A stretch of 64,000 bases of DNA from an uncultured Nocardiaceae bacterium. Lineage in GTDB: Bacteria > Actinomycetota > Actinomycetes > Mycobacteriales > Mycobacteriaceae. How positions within the stretch are numbered: the stretch's first letter is position 1; every line of letters starts with the position of its first letter. The stretch covers positions 24,209-88,208 of the forward strand of contig CAKZIX010000121.1 of the NCBI GenBank assembly GCA_936936565.1. Reading direction: 5' to 3'. A program made the position numbers and the translations under genes. A model generated the notes under the pieces. The model ran no database searches, was not told the origin of the DNA, and saw only the letters and a list, made by a program, of their open reading frames with translations. Shown one piece after another: positions 58,576-64,000 of the stretch.

Positions 58576-59244
58576 ATGAGCGAGAACCGCAACTCCGGCC
58601 TTCGCCGAGGCCTCCGTGTCGCGGGCGTTGGCGCCGCCGCGGTGGCGTTCGGCCTGCTTTCGACCGGCATCGCGAATGCCGACGTGCGCGTTGCACTTCC
58701 GGATGGCGAGAAGGCCGGGCCCGGTGGAAACCTGCTGAAGCGCACCTCCGAGAGCGCACTCGTTTCGCCGTCGCTCGCGGCGAACGGCGCCGGACGCGTT
58801 GCCTGGGTTTCCGGCAGCGTCACGGCTGACGTCAAGACCACGCCCGAGGGCGAGGTCGGCCCGTTCAACGGCCCGACCAACTCCGATGGCACCAACAACT
58901 CCTCGACGCACGGCACCTCGCGTCTGTCGGTCGGCTACATCGTCGGCTGCCAGGCCAACATCACCGACCTCGGCGGCACGGTGAAGGTCGGCATCGATCT
59001 CGAAGCGCTCACCGGTGCGGTCAGCGGTGTCATCCCGATCAAGGCCGGCGAGGTCAAGTGGGTCAACATCGACGGCAAGGACATCGAGAAGGCCGGTAGC
59101 TACTCGATCGACTACCAGGACTTCCAGATGGAGATCCAGGGCTGCGGTGGCTACGCCCAGGCCCGCCAGTACGCGGTGCTCGAGATCATCGGCAGCCACT
59201 ACTCGAAGACCACCCTCTACGGGCAGCCGTTCAGCGTCGGCTGA
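58576..59244 (+). CDS. MspA-family porin, A-type subunit, pair 2
   Basis: 222 residues. Signal peptide ending LLSTGIANA, mature start DVRVALPDGEKAGPGGN. Shares SALVSPSLAANGAGRVAWVSG, the GTNNSSTHGTSRLS loop, VGCQAN, NIDGKDI, QGCGGYAQARQY and the final GQPFSVG with the other A-type proteins. It is closest to the pair-3 A-type gene (both have EKAGPGGN and SESALVSPSLA or GESALVSPSLA). Ribosome site GATGAGGGGAACG. The B-type gene follows after 78 bp. Confidence 0.88.
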   Translation: MSENRNSGLRRGLRVAGVGAAAVAFGLLSTGIANADVRVALPDGEKAGPGGNLLKRTSESALVSPSLAANGAGRVAWVSGSVTADVKTTPEGEVGPFNGPTNSDGTNNSSTHGTSRLSVGYIVGCQANITDLGGTVKVGIDLEALTGAVSGVIPIKAGEVKWVNIDGKDIEKAGSYSIDYQDFQMEIQGCGGYAQARQYAVLEIIGSHYSKTTLYGQPFSVG

Positions 59245-59322
59245 TCTGCTTCGGCCTGCCAGCACCACCGAATTCGATTCGGTCCCAACCACATTCGTGT
59301 TTCGAAACCCTAGAGGGGAACA

Positions 59323-59988
59323 ATGAGCATCAACCGTAAGAACGTCGTTGCGGCCGCCGGTTTCGGCGCCGTGGGCGCCGTTGCCCTTGGCTTCCTGTCG
59401 GCCGGTGCCGCCAACGCCGACACCTTCATCCCGCTGCCCGGCGGCGCGATCGAGCGCACCCTGTCCGACGGCACCGTGGTCAAGGTTCGTCTGGTCGACG
59501 AGTGGGCCAACATCACCGGCTCGATGGGCGCAACTCCGTTGCACCGCAACGTCTTCGTCGGTGGAACCGCGATCGTCGACCTGGTCGGCGACGGCGCCAA
59601 GGGTGGCATCGAGCCGGGCTACGTGGTGGCCTGCCAGCTCACCTTCGGCGGCGAGGCCGGCGCCGGTGTCGAGGGCACCGTGCCGCTGAACGGCGACGAC
59701 GCGTCCGCCGCGCCGAGCGCCAGCGGTGAGTTCTCGATCGGACCCGGCGAGGCCAAGAGCGTCAAGGTCCTCGACCTCGAGTCGCCGGACGACTACGGCA
59801 ACGAGGATCACTCGGGCCGCAACAGCTTCAGCGGCAAGTCCGGCTCGGTGAACTGGAGCGACACCACGCTGTCGGTGAGCGGCTGCGCCGGCTACGCCCA
59901 GGCCCGCTCGTACGTGAAGGTCAAGGTCAGCACCAAGAAGACCACCGGCTGGGTGACCCTGTGGGGCCAGCCGTTCAGCCTCGGCTGA
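59323..59988 (+). CDS. MspA-family porin, B-type subunit, pair 2
   Basis: 221 residues. Signal peptide ending SAGAANA, mature start DTFIPLPGGAIERTL. Contains DEWANITGSMGATPLHRNVFVGGTAIVDLVG, IEPGYVVACQLTFGG, and the C-terminal block LDLESPDDYGNEDHSGRNSFSG through VKVSTKKTTGWVTLWGQPFSLG. That block is nearly identical to the pair-3 B-type protein, which indicates recent duplication or gene conversion. Ribosome site AGAGGGG. Confidence 0.88.
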   Translation: MSINRKNVVAAAGFGAVGAVALGFLSAGAANADTFIPLPGGAIERTLSDGTVVKVRLVDEWANITGSMGATPLHRNVFVGGTAIVDLVGDGAKGGIEPGYVVACQLTFGGEAGAGVEGTVPLNGDDASAAPSASGEFSIGPGEAKSVKVLDLESPDDYGNEDHSGRNSFSGKSGSVNWSDTTLSVSGCAGYAQARSYVKVKVSTKKTTGWVTLWGQPFSLG

Positions 59989-60038
59989 GCTGACCCGGCT
60001 GGGCCGGTGTAAAAGCCTGCCGCACAACCGAATACCAC

Positions 60039-60084
60039 ACCCGGAATCGGGACGAACGCAATCGCGGTCGTCCCGATTCCGGGT
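60039..60084 (+). terminator. Terminator after porin pair 2
   Basis: 17-bp perfect stem ACCCGGAATCGGGACGA / TCGTCCCGATTCCGGGT around a 12-nt loop, followed by TTTCGG. Confidence 0.82.
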
Positions 60085-60355
60085 TTTCGGCATGGGTCGT
60101 GCAGATGTGAGCATTGATCCCCGTCCACGTAACGCAACCAGCGGAATAAGCGCATGCAGCAAACGTCGAGCCATCGACAAGCGTCGAATTACTGAGCTTC
60201 CGAAATAGCGGTACAGATCACCCCACCGACAGGCGCGCTTCCCTCCAGCGATCGCCGTCAGCTCGTTCCGCATTCGGTCCTCACCAACCGAATGTGGTTC
60301 ATGCAATGTGAAGTTTTACCGTAACCAGCGCGATTGCGCAAAGCGGCCGCTCTGA

Positions 60356-60371
60356 TATGACGCAGATCACA
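60356..60371. promoter_or_regulatory. Crp/GlxR-like box, porin pair 3
   Basis: TATGACGCAGATCACA: one mismatch in the left half-site of TGTGA-N6-TCACA. Confidence 0.6.
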
Positions 60372-60408
60372 ATTTGTCGGGTCGGGTGTTCCGGTTGCCG
60401 TGCCGGAT

Positions 60409-60425
60409 TCGGCCCGTTACTGTCC
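60409..60425 (+). promoter_or_regulatory. Core promoter element of porin pair 3
   Basis: TCGGCCCGTTACTGTCC, identical to pair 2, starting 53 bp after the start of the Crp-like box; -10 candidate TACTGT. Confidence 0.65.
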
Positions 60426-60563
60426 TGTCCCCAGGCGGCCCGATCGATCGTCGATCGCGTAACGGAGCCGCTGGTTCAGCATGGCTTTCTCGGCTCTCTT
60501 GGTTAACTGCACGTTTGCGAACAGCGTTCGCCCGCGCGTAGTCACGGGCGGACACCACACTCC

Positions 60564-60582
60564 GATCGCGAAGGTCGCGGTC
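60564..60582 (+). promoter_or_regulatory. Leader palindrome of porin pair 3
   Basis: GATCGCGAAGGTCGCGGTC: 8-3-8 inverted repeat with one T-G position (a G-U wobble if RNA), ending 30 nt before the ATG as in pairs 1 and 2. Confidence 0.65.
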
Positions 60583-60612
60583 CGGGTTTCGACACCTGCA
60601 TGAGGGGAACGT

Positions 60613-61281
60613 ATGAGCGAGAACGGTTATTTCGGCGTGCGCCGAGCCCTACGCGTCGCGTGCATCGGCGCCGGTGCCGCCGCGTTCGGGTTGTTGTCGG
60701 CGGGCTCCGCCGGTGCGGATGTCTTCGTCCCGCTGCCGGACGGCGAGAAGGCCGGACCGGGTGGCAACGTGGTCGCGCGCACTGGTGAAAGTGCGCTTGT
60801 CTCACCATCTTTGGCGATGAACGGCGCCGGCCGCGTGGTGTGGGTGAACGGTGTGATCACGGCTCGCGTGGCCACCACGCCGAAGGGTGAAGTCGGCCCG
60901 TTCAACGGTCCCACCAACGCCGACGGCACCAACAACTCGTCCACGCACGGGACCTCGCGGCTGTCGGCGGGCTACATCGTGGGCTGCCAGGTGGACATCA
61001 ACGGGCTGTCCGGCGGGCTCAGCGCCTCGCTCAGTCCGTCCGCGCTCGGCGGCGGACTGTCGGCGACCATTCCGCTCGAGGCCGGCGAAGTGAAGTGGGT
61101 GCAGGTCGACGGCAAGGACATCGAGTCCGCGGGGACCTACTCGGTCGAGTACAAGGACCTGCAGATGGAAATTCAGAACTGCGGCGGCTTCGCGCAGGCC
61201 CGTTCGTACGCGGTGCTCGAGGTCATCGGCGATCACTACTCGAAGACGACGCTCTACGGGCAGCCGTTCAGTATCGGCTGA
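60613..61281 (+). CDS. MspA-family porin, A-type subunit, pair 3
   Basis: 222 residues. Signal peptide ending LLSAGSAGA, mature start DVFVPLPDGEKAGPGGN. A-type features: ESALVSPSLAMNGAGRVVWVNG, GTNNSSTHGTSRLSAGYIVGCQV, VQVDGKDIESAGTYSVEYKDLQMEIQNCGGFAQARSY, end GQPFSIG. The stretch after the first cysteine (LSGGLSASLSPSALGGGLSA) differs most among A-type copies and may be the constriction or periplasm-facing loop. Ribosome site GAGGGG. The B-type gene begins 58 bp downstream. Confidence 0.88.
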   Translation: MSENGYFGVRRALRVACIGAGAAAFGLLSAGSAGADVFVPLPDGEKAGPGGNVVARTGESALVSPSLAMNGAGRVVWVNGVITARVATTPKGEVGPFNGPTNADGTNNSSTHGTSRLSAGYIVGCQVDINGLSGGLSASLSPSALGGGLSATIPLEAGEVKWVQVDGKDIESAGTYSVEYKDLQMEIQNCGGFAQARSYAVLEVIGDHYSKTTLYGQPFSIG

Positions 61282-61339
61282 CGCACCTCGCACTCACCCA
61301 ATTCACTTGCGCGACAAAGCAATCCCGAAGGGACCAACA

Positions 61340-61987
61340 ATGATCAGTAAGACCCTGATGGCGGCCGGCGCGGCTGCCGCCGTCGGTACCGGCTTCCTGT
61401 CTGCCGGTGCCGCCAACGCCGATACGTTCGTGCCGCTGCCCGGCGGCAAGGTCACCCAGGTGCTCTCCGACGGCACCGCCGTCACCGTCACCCTCGTCGA
61501 CGAATGGGCCAACATCACCGGCTCGCTGGGCTCGACTCCGTTGCACCGCAATGCTTTTGTCGGTGGTACCGCGATCGTCGACATCGCCGGCGGCGGCAAG
61601 GGCGGCATCGAGCCGGGCTACATCGTGGCCTGCCAGCTCAAGTTCGGTGCCGGCGCCGAAGGTGGCGTCACGGGCACCGCGCCGCTGGACGGCGGCGAGG
61701 CCTCCTCCGACGGTGAGGCCAGCGGATCGGTGACGATCGGACCGGGCCAGGCCAAGGCCGTCAAGATCCTGGATCTGGAGTCGCCCGACGACTACGGCAA
61801 CGAGGATCACTCGGGCCGCAACAGCTTCAGCGGAAGCTCGGGATCGGTGAACTGGAACGACAGCACGCTCGCGGTGAGCGGCTGCGCCGGTTACGCGCAG
61901 GCGCGCAGCTACGTGAAGGTGAAGGTCTCGACGAAGAAGACCACCGGCTGGGTCACCTTGTGGGGTCAGCCGTTCAGCCTCGGCTGA
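61340..61987 (+). CDS. MspA-family porin, B-type subunit, pair 3
   Basis: 215 residues from ATG 61340, chosen because GAAGGGA precedes it and the signal peptide then matches its paralogues. Signal peptide ends SAGAANA; mature start DTFVPLPGGKVTQVL. Core DEWANITGSLGSTPLHRNAFVGGTAIVDIAG, IEPGYIVACQLKFG, LDLESPDDYGNEDHSGRNSFSG, SGCAGYAQARSYVKVKVSTKKTTGW, end WGQPFSLG. The variable middle (VTGTAPLDGGEASSDGEAS) is acidic. It ends 7 bp before the convergent phosphatase gene. Confidence 0.88.
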   Translation: MISKTLMAAGAAAAVGTGFLSAGAANADTFVPLPGGKVTQVLSDGTAVTVTLVDEWANITGSLGSTPLHRNAFVGGTAIVDIAGGGKGGIEPGYIVACQLKFGAGAEGGVTGTAPLDGGEASSDGEASGSVTIGPGQAKAVKILDLESPDDYGNEDHSGRNSFSGSSGSVNWNDSTLAVSGCAGYAQARSYVKVKVSTKKTTGWVTLWGQPFSLG

Positions 61988-61994
61988 CGCGCCG

Positions 61995-62657
61995 CTAGCC
62001 CGAACGCCACGGCATCCGCGCGGATGCTGTGGCGTATGCTGGTGCGCCGCTTCGGACTTCGGGTCGGCGGAAGGGAATTACGTTACCGCCCGCCGGCTTT
62101 CGCTGAGGCAATCGTGGCGGCACCGACGTGTCGGCGACCGCGGGCGGGCACAGTGTCGTGAGCAAGGGCAGCAGGGCATCGGCGATCCGGTCGCCGACGG
62201 CGACGAACGCCGCCTCGGACAAGCCGACCGGATCGCTGATGTTCTCGCGATCGTCCGGTGTCAGTTTGTGCCTGGCCACCGCAAGATCGCCGATGCTGGT
62301 GGCGTCGACTGCCGTGGCGATCCGGTGCGCCTCGAGCAGGGTGAAGGTGCTGTGCAGAATCCCCGGGACGAGCCGCATGGTGTCCTCGCGCAATGCCTCG
62401 GTCATCGTGAGGATCAGATCTGCGTTCTTGATGTGTTCGGCCTTGAGCTTGCGCGCCTTGAAATCGGCCGCGTCGCCGCCGAGTCCCTCGATCACTCGCT
62501 GTGCCATCGGCTCGATCGGGAATCCGACAAGGGCGCGGGTACCGGCACTTTCGGCGGTCAGCGTGTCGATGCCGTGCTCGGCTGCGTAAGCCCGCGTCAG
62601 CCGTTCGGCGATAGCAGAACGGCAGACATTGCCGGAGCAGACGAACAGAACGTGCAT
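61995..62657 (-). CDS. Low-molecular-weight protein-tyrosine phosphatase-like protein
   Basis: 220 residues from ATG 62657. The catalytic P-loop CSGNVCRS (Cys-x5-Arg-Ser) sits at residues 7-14 of MHVLFVCSGNVCRSAIAERL, and DPVGLSEAAF stands near the general-acid Asp region. A C-terminal extension of about 50 residues beyond the usual domain is Pro/Arg-rich. Such proteins dephosphorylate tyrosine on proteins, or act on arsenate in related families. TACTGT just upstream of the ATG fits a -10 box of a leaderless message. Its last codons form the hairpin at 62004-62035. Confidence 0.85.
   Translation of the reverse strand: MHVLFVCSGNVCRSAIAERLTRAYAAEHGIDTLTAESAGTRALVGFPIEPMAQRVIEGLGGDAADFKARKLKAEHIKNADLILTMTEALREDTMRLVPGILHSTFTLLEAHRIATAVDATSIGDLAVARHKLTPDDRENISDPVGLSEAAFVAVGDRIADALLPLLTTLCPPAVADTSVPPRLPQRKPAGGNVIPFRRPEVRSGAPAYATASARMPWRSG
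62004..62035. terminator. Hairpin in the phosphatase gene 3' end, shared by convergent genes
   Basis: 14-bp stem ACGCCACGGCATCC / GGATGCTGTGGCGT (one G-T pair) with loop GCGC, 16 bp beyond the last porin stop but inside the final codons of the phosphatase gene. No T-run follows, so it would act mainly as a GC hairpin for the porin transcript. Confidence 0.55.
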
Positions 62658-62840
62658 ATCGATACAGTAACGATCGTGAAGAACCAACCGTTAGTTCTGA
62701 AACCTTAAAAAGCCCGTACTGTTGGAATGTTCACAAAGCGTTCCATAGGTATTTCACATGTGTCCGGCCGGCCGGGGATTGCGCGCTCGGCCCGACCGTG
62801 CGCCGAGCGATGGCCCTCCGAAACGGTGTGTGACAGAACA

Positions 62841-62869
62841 CAAAGAGCCCGGCGTAGCCGGGCTCTTTG
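62841..62869 (-). terminator. mscL terminator
   Basis: Perfect 13-bp stem CAAAGAGCCCGGC / GCCGGGCTCTTTG with loop GTA, 15 bp downstream of the mscL stop. The stem ends in A/T-rich arms that give a short U-run on the mscL transcript. Confidence 0.82.
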
Positions 62870-62884
62870 GACAAGCGGTGCGAC

Positions 62885-63274
62885 TCAGACGGCCTTCTTG
62901 TCGGTGAGCAGGTCGCGGATCTGGATGAGCACCTCGTTGTCCGACAGCTCGATATCGCCCGCCGCGGCACGGCGCTTCTTCGCCATGTCCATGGGGAGCG
63001 CGAGCACGAAGTACAGCACGGCCGCCACAAGCACGAAGTTGATGCCGGCAGTGATGACGGTGCCGAGGTTGAGGAAGGTCTTCTCGTTGCCTTCAGCGCC
63101 GAGCTGAAGGCCGAGACCGATGTTGCTGCCGCCGCCGACACGGGCGATCAGCGGGTTGATGACACCGTTGGTGAACGCGGTGATGACCGCCGTGAACGCG
63201 GTACCCATAACGACGGCGATCGCCAGATCGACGACGTTCCCGCGGAAGAGGAAGTCCTTGAATCCCTTGAGCAT
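62885..63274 (-). CDS. mscL: Large-conductance mechanosensitive channel
   Basis: 129 residues. MLKGFKDFLFRGNVVDLAIAVVMGTAFTAVITAFTNGVINPLIA is the amphipathic N-helix plus pore-lining helix TM1 of MscL. TM2 is GTVITAGINFVLVAAVLYFVLALPMD, and a charged cytoplasmic helix bundle ends the protein (LSDNEVLIQIRDLL). It opens on membrane stretch during osmotic downshift. In M. tuberculosis mscL lies right after moaB2; here the porin cluster and the phosphatase gene separate them. Confidence 0.96.
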   Translation of the reverse strand: MLKGFKDFLFRGNVVDLAIAVVMGTAFTAVITAFTNGVINPLIARVGGGSNIGLGLQLGAEGNEKTFLNLGTVITAGINFVLVAAVLYFVLALPMDMAKKRRAAAGDIELSDNEVLIQIRDLLTDKKAV

Positions 63275-63355
63275 CTTGAGTTCTCCGATCTGTTGCTGTC
63301 GGTCGGCATAAGCCAGAAGAAGATGCTAGTTCATCTACGGCAATTAGGCCCGCCG

Positions 63356-63994
63356 TCAATGGAATACGACGGTGAGCGAGGCGGCGGCGACCGTCGTCGC
63401 AGCACCTGCGGGCAGGGCCAACATGACGAGGCGCTCCTTGTCACGGGACTGTTCAGCGGTTGCCACCAGGACCACCGCGGCATCCACAGCAAGCGTTTGC
63501 GGTGTGTGCGCCGCCCCGTCGTGTGCGGTGAGGACGTCGACGCGGTCACCGGCGCGCAACAGTTCGGCAACACCGGCGTCGGCCAACCGCACGGGTACGA
63601 CCCGGGCATCCTCGGAACCGGCGGCGGCCGTAGCGAGCCGGGTGCCGACGACGCGGACGTCGGTGAGGACCTCGCCGCGGCGGGCCGGTGCGGCCAGCGT
63701 GCGGCCGACGACCTCCGGCGCGGCGCGCACCGGCCCGTCGGGAAGCGTGCCTGCCGGGCGGTGTTCGACATGGACGTCGGCGGCGGCGAGCAGCCGGCCC
63801 GGCGCCAGATCACGGGCGGCGACGACTACCGCGACCCGATCCGCCCCCGGATCGCCCCGCAGTGCCACGACGACCGCGGCCGCGAGCAGGGTGACGGCGA
63901 GGAAACGGCGGACCAGCGCCGAGTGGGCCCATCGCCAGCGAACGAGCGTGCCGATCCGGTCGGCAAGAGTCGGCTGTAGCTGCACACCGCGCAC
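63356..63994 (-). CDS. SAF-domain protein (CpaB/RcpC-like)
   Basis: 212 residues, starting GTG 63994 near the window end. A basic N-terminus and one membrane helix (FLAVTLLAAAVVVAL) are followed by a SAF domain (VAVVVAARDLAPGRLLAAADVHVEHRPAGTLPDG, then GRTLAAPARRGEVLTDVRV) and a second beta-rich part (VVPVRLADAGVAELLRAGDRVDVLTA). This layout is that of CpaB-type proteins tied to Flp/Tad pilus assembly, but no pilus genes are nearby. In related actinobacteria a SAF protein stands beside mscL by itself. Function unknown. Confidence 0.82.
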   Translation of the reverse strand: MRGVQLQPTLADRIGTLVRWRWAHSALVRRFLAVTLLAAAVVVALRGDPGADRVAVVVAARDLAPGRLLAAADVHVEHRPAGTLPDGPVRAAPEVVGRTLAAPARRGEVLTDVRVVGTRLATAAAGSEDARVVPVRLADAGVAELLRAGDRVDVLTAHDGAAHTPQTLAVDAAVVLVATAEQSRDKERLVMLALPAGAATTVAAASLTVVFH

Positions 63995-64000
63995 GGTATG

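Larger units (their letters stand above)
59989..60612. other. Terminator, spacer and promoter/leader of porin pair 3
   Basis: 624 bp. Contents: terminator 60039-60084; an 8-bp inverted repeat CATTCGGT-N8-ACCGAATG (60271-60294); Crp/GlxR-like box 60356; core promoter 60409; leader with palindrome 60564. No gene supported. Confidence 0.65.

Noticed and set aside
1..64000. tRNA, rRNA or CRISPR arrays
   Set aside because: No cloverleaf with GGTTCGAATCC-type T-arm, no rRNA segments and no regularly spaced direct repeats with unique spacers were found by eye; a covariance-model scan would be decisive.

Overview
The window is high-GC actinobacterial DNA from a mycolic-acid-forming member of the Mycobacteriales, most likely Nocardia or a close relative. 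The evidence is six MspA-type porins in NfpA/NfpB-like pairs, the MprAB-PepD-MoaB block, many F420, TetR and MocR type genes, GTG/TTG starts and overlapping ATGA/GTGA gene junctions. From memory of the Mycobacterium tuberculosis map, about 24.6-56 kb follows the Rv0946c-Rv0985c region: pgi, chorismate mutase, uvrD1/pcrA, M23 peptidase, sucCD, an Rv0954-like protein, an Rv0955/PerM-like protein, purN, purH, Rv0958/Rv0959-like, rpmF, mprA, mprB, pepD, moaB2, mscL. The species cannot be named from the sequence alone.

Layout. 0-6.6 kb: the end of an SDR gene, a small PH-domain protein, an F420-type oxidoreductase, an ArsR-SRPBCC pair, and a minus-strand run DUF559-thyA-dfrA-cupin-SCO6745-like. 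6.7-16.4 kb is accessory metabolism and regulation: cobF, a Fpg/Nei glycosylase, a carboxylesterase, a disulfide oxidoreductase, a DUF4386-like membrane protein with a divergent TetR and a twin operator, a MocR regulator divergent from a PNPOx-like gene, and a second DUF559 gene bracketed by two 75-bp palindromic repeats. 16.7-24.7 kb: a condensation-domain protein, TetR plus an AidB-like acyl-CoA dehydrogenase, a large LuxR-type ATPase regulator and PhoD. 24.7-46 kb is the conserved housekeeping backbone. 46.3-49.7 kb carries a lectin-LysM protein and a zinc-starvation island. In that island, cysteine-poor paralogues of S18, S14, L33 and L28 are divergent from a CobW/Mrf-like protein with type-B L31 and L32, around a Zur-like palindrome. 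50-56 kb: a DUF2079 membrane protein and the MprAB-PepD envelope-stress system. 56.4-62 kb: three tandem pairs of MspA-family porins. 62-64 kb: a low-molecular-weight tyrosine phosphatase, mscL and a SAF-domain protein.

The most unusual material is regulatory. Each porin pair has the same promoter architecture: a Crp/GlxR-like box, a shared core element about 51-53 bp downstream of the start of that box, a leader of about 180-210 nt, and a 19-bp palindrome ending exactly 30 nt before the first ATG. An exact TCTCAG-N5-TCTCAG direct repeat (MprA-box-like) stands in front of mprA, pepD and also pcrA. No tRNA, rRNA, CRISPR array, complete insertion sequence or prophage was seen.
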